64,000 nucleotides of DNA from Aurifilum marmelostoma (GCA_027559495.1 JAMXSV010000016.1:1240001-1304000), one strand, 5' to 3'; counted from the first letter of the stretch, positions 22,758 to 35,382 are shown. A program made the numbers and translations. Notes: generated from the sequence alone by a model not told the origin.

Positions 22758-25689
22758 AGAAAGAGAGCAAACACGATCTTGATTCACTGATCTTCAACCC
22801 CAGAATGAAATAAAATAAATTTCATGTTCTTGATATACAAAGTGAAATTTGCCTCGGTCCATCCACATATCCAAACATCACACGCTCAAGGCATGTTCCG
22901 TTGTGCATCTCGGGAGAGACAAGGTCAAGGCTCATTCATGAACGCTCCTTGGAGACAACCCGTTTTCTTTTACCCCCCCCCCCCGGCTTGCTGTTCAACG
23001 CGCCCGCTCATGGCTGCTGGGAACACAGCTGGGATGAAAGGGGTCGACATGCTAACTAGCACTAGCAGCAGCAGCAGTATAGAGACTGGTTTTTGCTGAC
23101 AGCTCCAAGCACGCCCAGAGGCCAGCAGCAGCACCAGGAGGGAAGCCGAACCCTGAAGGGGTGTAGAAAATGGGGAAATGCCTTTCGGGTGCCCCCCCTC
23201 CCTCCCTCCTTCCTGGTCGTGGGACGAGCCGGAGTTGACTTCCGTAAACGGGCCACACCCAAGATTTGATGCGAACTCGCCAATCTCGAAAGGATCCCCA
23301 CTCGGTTGCAGTTGGTTTGTTCTCTCTCTCTCTCTCTCTCTCTTCTTCTCTTTTTTTTCTTTCCAAGGACTGTTTTGGACTGGGCGGATGGGGATCAGCA
23401 TCCTCCGGCAAAGATCCGCGGCCAGAACAAGCTTTCTCCTTTGAGGTATAGGCGTGTGCTAACCCCCAAAAGAAACCCCGAATATTGATTGGGACTTTTC
23501 TTTTTCTCTTTCTCCTTGTCCTCCATAGTATCTTCTCCTTATTTTTGTGGCGCTCGCTCGCTCCTCTTAAGAGATTGTCAACTAGGTTTTTTTTGGGGGG
23601 TGGGGGGATGGGGTGTCCCAGCAAAGCATAGCACACACAGCACAGCACAGCAACAAGGGTCTGACGGTGCATAAGATAATGTACATCAACGAACGACCTG
23701 GGCCTGGCGAAGGAGCAGACCGGTCTGGAAAAGACACCACCACCCCGTGCAGACAGACTGGTTGTGAACGTGTACTCGCCATGTATTAAACATGGATACT
23801 GAGGCAAAGGACGTGGCATGGGTACATGGGCATGGTAGTCTCCACTGTGCGGCGTGCCATATCCACCTCGGGGAAGACAGATGACGGACCCACAAGTGGC
23901 AATTTGAGGCTATTGCGACGAGATCATTGGCAATATGCCCAGGCTGGCAAATAGCAGTTTGATTGTAGAAGTAGACAAGCAGTGGAGTGAAGGAGATGAG
24001 GATAGGAGATAAGAGACGTATGTAGCAACAGTAAGTAACTTGAAGGGCGAGCTGCGTCGGTGGGGGGGGGGGATGGAAGAAGGAGGATGGAGGAGGAAAG
24101 GAATGGAAATCGAAAACACAACAAGCCAACAGGTGCTGCTGGCTACCTTTTGCTGGCGATAGACTCATAGCACAAACAAGTTACGGTGTCAATGACTTTG
24201 TCACTCAGGGGCGGTGGGAGGGATGGGGTATGTCGGCGATAGCCCGTGGCCCGCCCACGGCCCAAATGTCCTTATGGTGCCATGGGAAGTAGATACTGAC
24301 AAATATGTACAGTATTATTATGTAGTGACTGTGCTCCGTGTTATGTGCCCCGTACAGTCCCTCCTCAATCTTACTTGAGAGTTCTGGAATGGGGAAACAC
24401 AACCGGCCAAACCGTCCGTCAGGAGTCGTATGGTCTGATCCGGGGCCTACAATTCCCTCCTCTCCTTTCTGTTGGGGGGGGGGAGGGTGTTTCGCCCTTC
24501 TTTTCCCTCTCCTGGTCCTGTAACTACAGAGGACGTGCAGCAGCGGCGAAGCAATGTATTGCGCTTGTATGCTTGTGAGTGTCTGTACCGTGTGTGAATA
24601 GACAAGCCCCGCCGCCCCCCCCCCTCCCCCTGGCTGCATATGTCCTGAGCAGAAGAAGACGAGGAGGGGTCAGGGGTCAAGGGGTAAGGGTCACAGATCA
24701 AGAGGGACTGAGGGCAAGGGGGGGGGGCCTGTTGTTCACTTCCAACACCGTTTTGTTTCTTGTCAGGCTTTTCCCAGGTCGAAAGGTCCGGGGTGGGCTT
24801 ATGGTTTGGTGATGCTGATGAGTAGTAACAAAGGGCGGCGGTGGTGGTGGAGGAGGAGAAGGAGGAAGAGGGCGCGCGCCTCTGTGGGTCAACCTTTTGT
24901 CTCGCAGTTATCCAGCAGAGAGGGGCCACGGGAAAGTCCCCAGAAATAATAGAAGAAAGAAGCAAGAGGTGGGAAAGGAAGGGGGGAAAAAACCAGACAC
25001 GCAGCCACCTGTCAATCCGGATAAACACACAAACACACTCACACCAAAAATGAAGCTGATGAACTCATCAACATCATACCTTGACACCTTGCCTGAGGAT
25101 TGCGGGACAATCTTTTCCGAATGTGAATTTAAGCTCCCGCTAAGAGGGGTTCCCACGGGCTCGCGTATCTCTGGCAGCCGAGGCGAGCGTTGGCGTTTCA
25201 ATACCTGCAGCGTGCTGCCTTGCTTCGCTTGATGTCTCGCTTCTGCCCGTCCGCAGGCTGCAGGCCATACTGGTCGAATCCAAAAAAGCAGGAAAAAAGT
25301 GGTGAGGGAGGAGAAGGTGGTGGTGCTGGTGGTGGCTCCTCCTCACGGTCCAACGTTTCTTTCCTTTTCCTCTCCCTCTCCTTGTGTGTTCTTTTTTCCC
25401 CCTCTTCTAATCAGTTCCCCTCTCGAGCGAGTCACGTCACCTTCTACGATCCTTGACCGTTATTTGAGTATGCGATAAATTTTAGAGCAAGAAGAAGGAG
25501 GCCTGGTGGAGGACAATGAGGAGTATGAGTGGGTTGGAAGCGGAGACACGCACACCACAACCGGCGCATCACACCAATGAGCAGGTTCATATTCGTATCC
25601 ATGGTCCATCCCCACGCGCGCCCCCCCCCCCAAAAGCCAGTCAGGTCGACGATGCACTTGAGGGAAACCAGGAGAGAGGGAGAAACAGG

Positions 25690-25746
25690 GAGAGAGAGAC
25701 GCACGCACGCACACACACAGAAAGAGAGAGAGAGAGAGAGAGAGAG
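25690..25746. repeat. Compound GA/CGCA/CA/GA microsatellite
   Basis: Short GA, ACGC, CA and then a longer GA tract follow one another, 60 bp after a C11 run. All are purine/pyrimidine-biased. Confidence 0.85.
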
Positions 25747-27021
25747 GAGATCTGAAAGAGGCAAAGAGGAGCAGGCAAGCAAGGAGGGTAACAGGCTAGG
25801 GTGGGAATACAGCCCTGAGGCATGACATATCTCCAGACAAATGCATACTGCAGCTCGTAAATATGTCATGACAAGGTGGGTGGGTTCTGTTGTGCTCCTC
25901 CCTTTCAATCATAAGTGACAGATCAGGAATCTTTGGGACCTACTTCCTGTACTTATGTGTGAACTATGGTACTACTTATGTATGTCCGCGGAGGGAGGGG
26001 GGACGGGCAAGGGGCCGGGAATGAGCTGTAGATTTGCTTCTTTTCTCCCACTCTCTCGCGCACACCTTGCACTTGCTTTTCCCGTCAGGTACACAGGATA
26101 ATTCTGATGGTGGCGACAGAGATGAGGTAGAATAGGACAAGAAATGCGGTCCTCTTTTTTTTTTTTTTTTCTTCCTTCTTCCTTCTTCCTTGCTTCTTCT
26201 TTTTCGTTTTTCTTTTTTTTTTTTTTCTTTTTTTCCCCGTCAAGACGGTCTTGTTTGATTGTGGGTTTAAGGTTGCAGTCGAAGTGGGAACGTAGTCAGA
26301 CCCCCCTGAACAACGGTGAACACCACCCACTCGTAGTGTCTGGGGGAGTTCCCTCATAGAGCCCACCCCCCTGAAGACGAGGCCTGAACGGAGGAGACCC
26401 TGGAGCTGAAAGAGGTCACCCCCACCCCTGACAGGATAGTCGAATAGCGAATAGCGGGAGCATGTTTTTTTTTTTTCCCCTTTACTTTTCCTTCCTTCTC
26501 TCTCCGTCATTCCTACCTCAGCCATCTTCTCTATTTTCATACTTTACACTGTGGTGAAGTAAGAGATCTGAACTAGCAACAGTCTCAACGGGGAGTAGAC
26601 TGCCCAGGTTAATCTTCGGTGATGCTGGACCCAGAATGTTCGGTGGGCTTCCAGCATAACTGGACCAGAGCCAGCGCATTCACAATAGAGCTTGAGAAGG
26701 CTGCAGAGATGAGTGAGTAGTACCACCAAGGGCAGAGACACGGCCTAAACATTCAGCAGAATGGAAGTAGAAAACACTTCCATCACGTCTGAGTGCCCTC
26801 TGACTACATTCCCCGTCCGTCTCACAGCCTCATGCTGAATAGTCTCACCACGGCAAGAGGAAATGACGAGATTCGGCATCTTCCGACAAGCCTGTCCCTA
26901 CCATCTACTGTATAGTGTGTATCCGTACTGGCCCGGAGCAGAGCTCACCACAGTGTCGTAGTCAAGTCATAGCACACGGCCGGCTATACCAATACAAAGT
27001 ATAGTATACTGCAGCCCCGAG

Positions 27022-27043
27022 GTTTTTTTTTTTTTTTTTTTTC
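27022..27043. repeat. Poly-T tract (about 20 nt)
   Basis: A near-continuous T run, followed by a TTC/CTT-rich segment at 27060-27115. Confidence 0.85.
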
Positions 27044-28435
27044 AATCCTAGGTTCCTTTTTTTCTCCTTCTCCTTCTTCTTCTTCCTCCCTCTCTCGCAT
27101 TCTTCTTCTTTGAGTGATCTACCTCTCGCCTCGTGTTCGGCTCGTGTGTCCCAGGTCTCCTCCCTGCGATTGTCTCCCGGGCATGCAGGCGCCCTTGGCC
27201 CTGGATGGAGCCCACTATGGAATTTGTGATGTGATATATTATAGTACTAAATAGTGCAGCGTACGCGCATGCAATCATTATTACTTTTGCAACTGCCGCC
27301 ACCCTGTCCATCCCTCTCTTTTCACAGTGATTTGTCCCAGGACTGTGTACCAGCTGGATCCAAGACATTTACGAGCATGACTGATTAAGTCTCTCCTGCT
27401 ATGATGCTCTCTGATACGCTGCTTGGCGAGGTACTACTACTACCACAGTTGTCACGGTGCTGAGATACAGTACCTAGCCCCGGGGGGGTAAAAGCCACAG
27501 GACATGATACCTTCTATTACTAGTAATTCCTATGTAGCACTTGTGTACATCCAGCGTGACTAACGTGCTGCTACCGTATGACCTGACCTGACCTGGACTT
27601 GACTTGAACCTGGGCTGACCCTGCCATCTATCTAGGCCTGGCTGATCCCTGCCCTGTGGCACCCCCTCCTTCCCCCCCCCCCCCTCAAAACGTTGCACCT
27701 GCTACAGCAAGTGAACCCTGCCTCAGCCCCTGGCGCCGTCCCCTTTCGCCTACCGTGGGCTTGGTCTGCACTGTACATAGTACTTGTGGAGGGGCGGCTA
27801 GCCTGTGCGTACCGTGTGCGATGGGGCAGAGAAGGTTCGTCTCGTAAACGCTCCTCCCCTGTCGTACCCACCCCAATGCTGTCGACTTTTCCCACTTCGC
27901 ACCACTCACTCTCTCACTTTTTTTTTTTTTTTTTTTGTTTCTCTAGAGCTTCCTTTTTCTTCGTCCAGAACACTAGCTTGGCCCGCCTTCTTGCAGCCCT
28001 CCTCTCCTACGTACTAACGAGGTACTATGATCCCTCCCTACCACCCGATCCTCACATAGGGCGCTATCCCATATACGACAGTTCCCGTCCCAGCCATCTT
28101 TCTTCCCTGGCCCTGCTTTTTCTCACAACAAGCAACTACTGCTACTAGTACTGTTAGAGAGTACTATGGTACTACTCCTTACGCTGTGGGCCGCCCAGAC
28201 CTGCATCCATACACCCTGATCGCTCCTGCAGACAGAGAGAGCCTTGGGGGTGACCCACCCACCGCACCGCACCAGGACAAGGACCGCCGCCGAGCTGTGT
28301 GGGGCGTATGTGGGCTCCGGGCTGTGGGCAGCTTGGACAGTGGACTGTGAACAACGGAAACAAGAGCATGAGTGAATGGTGAATAATTAGTGAACGGGAG
28401 ACGAAAAGGGCGGCACGGGTTCTGACAGGCCAGGA

Positions 28436-28459
28436 CAGCAGCAGCAGCAGCAGCAGCAG
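28436..28459. repeat. (CAG)8 trinucleotide repeat, non-coding
   Basis: Eight CAG units lie about 1.2 kb upstream of the Zn2Cys6 regulator start, in its probable leader or promoter. No supportable frame runs through it. Confidence 0.9.
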
Positions 28460-29701
28460 TAAAACTAGCAACAAGCCCAGAGCCAAGCAGTAGGCGGCAC
28501 AGGTGGATCGACTGAGTGGGTGCTCGCAATCCCAATTCGGTGGGTGCATGCTCCCGTATGTCCCTCAATATTAATAAAAGCAAACCCCAGGCAGGAGGAG
28601 GAGGGAGGGGGGGTGGGAAGCGGGGGCCATCAGAGAAGAAAAAGAGAAGAAGAAGAGGGAAAAAATTATGGGCCTCGGGCTCCACCATCACCTGCAGCCT
28701 CCTTCGTTACTATTCAGGCCGACTCCGAACCGACGTCGACATCGACACCACTCTCGCACCCTGCCGCGACTGCGACTTCAGGCCGCTCCCAATTGGCCGC
28801 CTCCTTCTCGTCGACCTCGTCCTTCATTTTCTCCTTCTCCTCCTCCTCCTCCATCTTCTCGTTCTTGGCCTCCTGCTTCTTCTATTGACGCGTCCCCCGG
28901 TCCTGGTGCCGTCGACCTGTCCCCCCAAACACAACCAACACGACCTCCTTCAGACAGACATATTCGCCCTGTCTCTGCACCCCGTTGATACCCGCCCTCG
29001 GCCACAACGCTAACGCCAACAACATCAGCAATACTAGCAGCAGCAGCCTCTTTTGACCATACCCTTATCTACCTCCTCTGCATCATTCTATACTTCTGTC
29101 GTTACTGAGCCATCCTCCTCCCGCCCCGACTACCTTCACAGGGAAATCGTTGTTTACTGCCATTCATCAGAACGTTCTGTCGATACCACGTAACCTGAAG
29201 ACGAGGCTTACAGTCTGCTCAGAGCGCGACAGGAAGCAGCCGTGGTGGATACATTTAAATATTCCCTGCCCGTCTCTCCAGACCGGCACACAGACACAGG
29301 TCGCAAGAACCAAAAGTCGCCCAGTTTCGCGATAATCTTAATAAAAATATATATATCACCCTCGACCTCCCGTCTTCAGGGCGACTGCCCAACCTCCCAC
29401 GACCTGTCAGCAGTACCGCCAGTAGTTGTTGCAGCAGTGGCGGCGGAGCCCAAAAACGGTGCTTCCCACTCCGATAGCCTCGCAACTGTCGAACAGCAAT
29501 AACCTCGACAACACTCCTCTCTCCGTCCTCCGCCTTCCTCGTCCCGCGTACACGACGCATGCCACCAGCTCGACGGCACGCAGTATCCGGTATACTCTTT
29601 TCTTCCTGAAGCCATCACCCCGGCCACGGCCATCGGCTGCCCTCTAGAACGCTCTCTCCTCTTCTCTCGGCGTGTCCTCGTCCGCCTCTCCCTCTCCGCC
29701 C

Positions 29702-32700
29702 ATGTCCCACCCTCCTGAGCCCGCTGGCCCTCCACGCCAACACCAACAACACCAGCCACAGCCGCAACAGCAGCAGCAGCATCACCACCAGTCACATCAG
29801 GATGCTGTCCAGCCACCGCATCAACAACAACACCACCAGGCCGTGAGCTACCCTCCACCGAACTCCCACCATTATGTGACCCACGGCACCCCGACAGTAC
29901 ACACACCCACGGCCCAGTACAGCTATCCTAGCCCTGGAGGCCAGTCTGTCGACCAGTACCGCCAAAGCCCGACCGGTCCCCCGCCGCACCAGCTCGCGCT
30001 GCCGAGCATGCGCAGCTTCGACCAGCAGGGCCAGCCGGGCCAGCAGCAGGCACATTCACCACACCAGCAACACCCTCAGCTCCACCAGCATGCCCAGGCG
30101 TCCACATATTCTCAGATACAGCACCACGCGCATCACCAGCCACAGCAGCAGCAGCAACAACAACAACAACACCACCACCACCACCCAAATCCGTACCAGC
30201 AACCAATGCACATGTCGTCAGGAGGGCCGATGGGCTCGACTATGGCTCCTGGCCCACACATGGGCTACTTCCCGATCCAGTCACAGCCATACATGCATGA
30301 CCCCATGACAATGCGGTACAGTCTATCGCCAGGGTTCTACGACCCAAGGATGCAGTTGGGCGCAGGAAGACACAAGAAGGTATGTATCACGTACATTCTC
30401 GCACCTTTGTTCCTTTTCTTCTGCTTCTGCTCTTTTTTTTTTTTTTTTTTTTTTTTTTCCGGTACCAGAGGCGAAGAAATTTCTGGGGAAGAAGACTTGG
30501 TCAGGATCATCTCCTGGATTATTCACGCACGCAGGCAGGCTACTGCTGCGTGTATGCGTCGACGGGGCGACCGGGCTTGAGACACAGAATCATGCGTTTC
30601 TTCTTCGCCTTTAGGGTCCCTGGGCTGCCGCTGACGGTGGGATGGTGTTGCTAATAGGAGATCAAGCGTCGGACCAAGACTGGCTGCCTCACTTGTCGGA
30701 AACGAAGGATAAAGGTGCGTTGCGCTTCCCATCTTGTTTTCTTGGTGCTATAACTGCTGGTTTTTTTCGTTTCTTTTCTTTTTTTGTTTGCTCCCTGTTC
30801 CTCATTTCCTACCCCCTCCCTCCTTGAACATTACCCAACCAGACGAGAGACAGAGAGTCATCCCTCTCTCTGTTTCAGTCCATCATCCTCACCACAATTA
30901 CCTTCCCAGCTCACATCCTTACGTCCTATTGGGATACATCGCACAAATGTGGCCAGACCTGGTGAGGACGGAGCGCACAAGGGGCGGGTATTGGATGGCT
31001 GAAGATGCCGCGCCGTGTCGATGAGAAACGCAAGAGCATGGGGCTGTGAGAGGCTCTGGTCTCCGTGAACATGCCCTATCCTGCGTTGAGGAGCAGCATG
31101 TTGGATGAGATGATCCGCTCGCCTGGTGGGGGCATGTAAAAGTGAGAGGTTTTCCTTTCCCAAACATGACCTAGTGCGTGGCGTGGCGCGGTCGTTTGTC
31201 TAGCGGGCTCTTTCGCGTCAACGGTTTGTTTGTGTGATGGATGGATGGATGGTGTCTGGCGGGAGAAGCCATGGTCGACGACCTATCCTTGACCTCAACG
31301 AGAAGGGTGCTGGTGGGTTCCTGAGGACTGGGCGCTTGGTCCTGGGGCTTCTTTCTCGCCGCTTGACTGGAAAGTCTAAGGGGAAAAGGAGAAAGAATCG
31401 AGACGGGACGAGTCCAACGTCCGGGCTTCCAAGCCCGACGTGGCCTGGACAGGACAGGACCCGCCAGGCCAAGCAGCGCATAAAGACACGCGAGACAAGC
31501 CTGGCTGGCGGTCCAGTCCGTCGTCTTATCTGTCTGTTTCCAGCGTCCCGTCCCGACGCGTCGTCCCAAGATCACAATCCCTGTTGCCTCGCCTGCGCTT
31601 CTTGTTCCTGCATTCGCTTCCGCCTCCTCGGCTCGCCTCAGGGCATCCATCCATCGATCCACCCACTCTTCCTCCCCACTGCAGCTTAGCCTGATGGCCC
31701 CACTAGCCGCTGCCCCAATTGCTTGCTTCCTCTCAACTCTCTCCCCTTCTGCTGACCCCTCTCTCCATAACACCCCCCCCCCCCTCCTTTTCTTATTGTC
31801 GCCATCTCATCTTTGTCAATTTGTGTGGCCAAGACCCATCTGGCTCTGCGAACATCTTTGGGCTAACGCGCTGCGGTGCGCTCCTACCGTGTCTCAGTGT
31901 GACGAGACACATCCTACGTGCAACAACTGCAAGAAATCCAAGCGCGAATGCCTGGGCTACGACCCCATCTTCAAGCAACAACAGGGCCCGAATACCCCAC
32001 ACCCTACTTCCAACGGCGAGCTCTCTCCCTCCACGCCCACGACCGGCTCCACCGCACCCTCGGCTGCGCAGGCACCTTACACCACGCATCCCACGCCTAT
32101 CCTGACGCCCAGTGAGCCTCCCAGCGCGACGCGCGAATCCTGTGGACAAGACACAGCCCTCAAGCCACAGAGCCGCGAGGCAGAGAAGAATTCAGCAAAT
32201 ATCGACCCGAACCTGGCCTCGTCCTCCTTCGCCCTCGTCGGTGCCGGCACCAACGCCCATCACGCCGTGTCCACGGCCGATTATTTAAACCAGCAGCCCG
32301 CCGAGGCCGTACAGCTGAGAGGTGGCGGCTCCCCTTTCAGCTTCGCCTCCTCATCGTCAGCCGTCCCCACCTCCCCGCAGCCCTTGCCCTCACCCTTCTC
32401 CGCCCCTGTCACTACGCTCACAGCAAGCGCACATGCTTACTCGAGTTCCCTAGCAAAGATGAAAGTCGATGACCTCGTATCCATGTTGGGGGCGGCGCCC
32501 CCCGAGACGAGCCTGATGCCCACCCCGCAGTCGGTGGAGGAGCTGACCAGGCTCTACTACGAGATCTACTCCCCTGGCCTCTGCCATTTCTTCGAGTCCC
32601 GCTGGTTCAATTTCAGGACCGAGGGTCATAATCCCGTTTCCATACTCCTGCATAACAGGCCGCTCATCTCCCTCCTGGGCAGCTTCCTCGTCTCTCTACA

Positions 32701-33307
32701 CACCGTCAACGCGGACCCTTCTCACACCGCCTTCTGCAGCCACGTCGAGACTCGTGTCGTCTGGGCCCTGACGAAGCTGGCCTATACCATCCAGCCTGGC
32801 GTCAACACACCGCGCGATGATCCTCTTCCTGATGACAACGCTTGTGAGACTCGGAACCGGGTCTATGTTGTCGACGTGCTTCTCGAGGGCGAGAACCTAG
32901 CAACCAACCCTCTGCTGCCCCCTCCTAGGAATGCGGACCCGCAGCGGCGTAATGAGTACGACTATTGGTACTCTCTCGCCGAGTTCCTGCGGATGTCGGA
33001 CCGCGCAGGCCAGCAGCTGCTGCTCCAGAGGATGCGCATGTTGCTGGACGGCCGCGAGAATCGCGATCTGCTTTACTCGCTCGCTACGATACGTCATCTC
33101 GCTCCCGAATACGAAACGGGCTGGGAGGCTCGGGTGCCTGACCATCTGAACGAGAAGGACCCGCTGAACCAGCTTCATGTGGCGATCCAACACACCAAGG
33201 CAGAGAGCTCGCCGGCCGGTGGCACCACCAACGTCGTGCGGCATTTTGCACAACTGGCTATCCAAGCTTTTGTTAACCCTGGGTGTAACCTCTCCAGAAA
33301 AGTCTAG
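29702..33307 (+). CDS. Zn2Cys6 transcription factor with Q/H/P-rich N-terminus
   Basis: Exons 29702-30379, 30658-30714 and 31898-33307 give 714 aa, all junctions phase 0. Exon 1 (226 aa) is disordered: Gln, His and Pro tracts, including nine Gln followed by five His, then GPHMGYFPIQSQPYMHDPMTMRYSLSPGFYDPRMQLGAGRHKK. The 57-nt exon 2 carries EIKRRTKTGCLTCRKRRIK (first two Cys); exon 3 supplies CDETHPTCNNCKKSKRECLGYDPIF (last four Cys). Together they form a complete binuclear zinc cluster. After a Ser/Pro-rich linker, the C-terminal half (VEELTRLYYEIYSPGLCHFFE onward) is a helical regulatory domain. It resembles EBR1-type growth and virulence regulators of filamentous ascomycetes, but that assignment is from memory and unconfirmed. 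The second intron is 1183 nt, very long for this genome. Confidence 0.9.
30432..30458. repeat. Poly-T tract in intron 1 of the Zn2Cys6 gene
   Basis: About 25 consecutive T bases lie in the 278-nt first intron, some 200 nt before its acceptor at 30656-30657. It may act as a polypyrimidine element; its length suggests instability. Confidence 0.85.
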
Positions 33308-34263
33308 GACCCTCTGAACCACCCCCCCTTCCTCTCCTTTACTTTTTTTTTTTTTTTTCAAAAATATTACGTCAGACAAGAAAGGGGTACATCACCATCT
33401 ACGATCTAGTCAATCTCGCTGTGACAGGCTTTCATGCGACTCTATCCCTGGCGGAATCAAGATAACCTCATGATCGCAACCATGTTCATCATGATCATCA
33501 CATCACTGGAAGATTGATCGTTTGCGGAGAGGGGATAAGATCGGGACTATGCTCGCATAAGGCGTTGGGACTTTATAGAGGCTCAAAAACCAAAGGAGAA
33601 TCGAGGCTCACCTAGCTTCGGCACCATCAACATGCGATACCGAGGGGCGGAAACGCGTGTTCATCTGCCTCTGGGAGAAGGACAAGACTGAACGGCATAG
33701 GGGACAGGTCTGTCTGTATCATGGCATCAATTCTTACCAACAAGTTTAACTGGTCAATGTGCATTTCGGAACTCGGGGCAAGCAAGTACGGCTTGAAGGG
33801 TCGGCATTTCCAACGGTTTACGGTCACGGACCAGCCGATATTGTATTTCTAGTAATTAATTGAGCAAGGTAGCAGTAGTCTTTGGGGCTATACTTGCCAT
33901 CTGTACCATATGGGGAATACTGATAGCTTTTCGAACACACTTTCTTAAGTCACAGGTATGTCCATGGTGTGGTGCTCAGGTCTTTTTGTTGGGCAGGGCT
34001 TGCCCACGCGGAATCCACTCGCTCATTTGAGAGAGACATGTCACAAGACAAACAGACGCATGATCACATTCCATGCCTGGCGGGCTGGGCTCCACGCCAG
34101 CCACCGTCTCTAGCCCTGTTCGAATATAAAAGACAGATTCACACACACACACACTCTCTCTCTCTCTCTTACACCCTCTCTCGTTCCCTCCCGACATATC
34201 TTATGACACGCACACTCCATCCATCATGTCCAATGGACTGACTACCTGGATACTGCTGCTAGG
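33308..34263. other. Convergent 3' spacer
   Basis: This lies between the stop codons of the regulator (+) and the dehydrogenase (-). It has a T-run at 33343-33358 and a (CA)n-(TC)n tract at about 34139-34168. No gene is seen. Confidence 0.5.
34139..34168. repeat. (CA)n-(TC)n microsatellite
   Basis: A CA tract of about 14 nt passes directly into a TC tract, 95 bp beyond the dehydrogenase stop codon. Confidence 0.9.
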
Positions 34264-35382
34264 TCACTCCATATGCCTCTGTTCGGGAACGATGCTCAGC
34301 AGCTTGCCCTCATCCAGAGCCTTTCTCACGTTAGTCATGGTCCACTCCTCCATCTTGGCCATAGTCTGGACCGTCGAGGTGCCCATGTGCGGTATCAGCA
34401 GGACGTTGTCGTTGGCAAGCAGGCCCGGGTGGATCTGGGGCTCGTTCTCGTAGACGTCGAGCCCGGCGCTGGCGACTCTGCCCGAGTCGAGGGCCTCGAC
34501 GAGCGCGGCCTCGTCCATGACGGCGCCGCGGGCCGTGTTGACGATGATGACGCCTTGCTTCATCAGGGCGAACTGGTCGCGGGAGATGATGTGCCTGGTA
34601 TGTTGCTATGCTTGTGTGTGTGCGCGCACGCGCGCGTGTATGTGTAGGTAAGCGATTCGTACAATGTCTCTCGGTGGGTTTTGTGCATGGAATTGGATCC
34701 CACTCACATTCAGTGGCAGATTCAGGCTCAGGACGTCGCTCTCCCGCAGCAACGTCTCAAAACCCCGATACTCGGCCCCGCACCCCTTCTCCTGCTCGGG
34801 CTGCAGCCTCGTCCGGTTGTGATAGCGGATCTTCATGCCAAAGCCGAGGGCCTTTTTGGCCATGTTCTGTCCTATGCCGCCCATGCCCAGGATACCAAGC
34901 ACTTTTCCCTGCGGGTCCTGGCCCTGAGAGGGCATCTCCTCGGGGCAGGCACCGCGCCACACGCCGCGGCGGAGGTTGCGGATGGAGAGGTTGAAGTTGC
35001 GCAGGGCTCCCAGCATGAGGAACATGGCGCAGTCGGCGGTGGCATCGTCGACGGCCGTCTGGATGTTGGAGACGCGGATGTCCCTGGCCGTGCAGGCGGG
35101 GATGTCGATCTGGTCGTAGCCGGCGCCGTTGTGGCAGATGAAGCGCAGCGAGGCCGGGAGGGCGGCCACGAGCTCCGGGTCGACGCGGCCCGTGATGGCC
35201 ACAGACTCAAAGGTGCGGAAGGCGACGGTGCAGCCGTCCAGGGTGCCCGAGCGGCACTCGGCGAGGAAGGAGGCGCGGTCGGTGGAACGGGGCACGATGA
35301 TGTCGGCGGTGCGGCCGATGGCGGCCCAGGTGGCGTGGGCGTTCTCGATGATGCCGAGCTGGAGAACCCGAGGCCGCGCCAT
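34264..35382 (-). CDS. D-isomer-specific 2-hydroxyacid dehydrogenase (glyoxylate/hydroxypyruvate reductase-like)
   Basis: Exons 35382-34708 and 34605-34264 give 338 aa; the acceptor at 34606-34607 yields LNQHTRHIISRDQF, the family's usual sequence. These NAD(P)H enzymes reduce 2-keto acids such as glyoxylate or hydroxypyruvate. The Rossmann motif GILGMGGIGQNMA lies near residue 165. The catalytic triad is visible: Arg in VNTARGAVMDE, Glu in LDVYENEPQ, His in LIPHMGTS. FICHNGAGYDQIDIPAC is the typical substrate-domain segment. The intron contains a strictly alternating purine-pyrimidine tract. The substrate cannot be told from sequence. The 2.4 kb spacer upstream holds the promoter. Confidence 0.9.

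Larger units (their letters stand above)
21307..29701. other. 8.4 kb gene-free, repeat-rich region upstream of the Zn2Cys6 regulator
   Basis: I find no open frame with coding character on either strand. The region is packed with low-complexity DNA: A-rich tracts (22043-22098), (CA)n (near 22298-22316), (GA)n (22727-22752), C12 (22973-22984), (TC)n (23320-23343), G/C runs of 10-13 (24062, 24474, 24615, 24718, 25621, 27672), a mixed CGCA/CA/GA tract (25690-25746), T-runs (26154, 27022, 27919) and (CAG)8 (28436-28459). From about 28680 to 29701 the DNA is CT/CA-rich, as in a long fungal 5' UTR. It probably holds the long promoter and leader of the regulator. Confidence 0.55.

Noticed and set aside
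22124..22797. Open frames of 100-205 codons in the gene-free region
   Set aside because: They consist of translated microsatellites and homopolymers (Ser/Leu, Lys/Glu or His/Thr repeats).
31694..31897. Independent gene start within the regulator's intron
   Set aside because: The zinc cluster requires the upstream exon; this is better kept as a possible alternative isoform.
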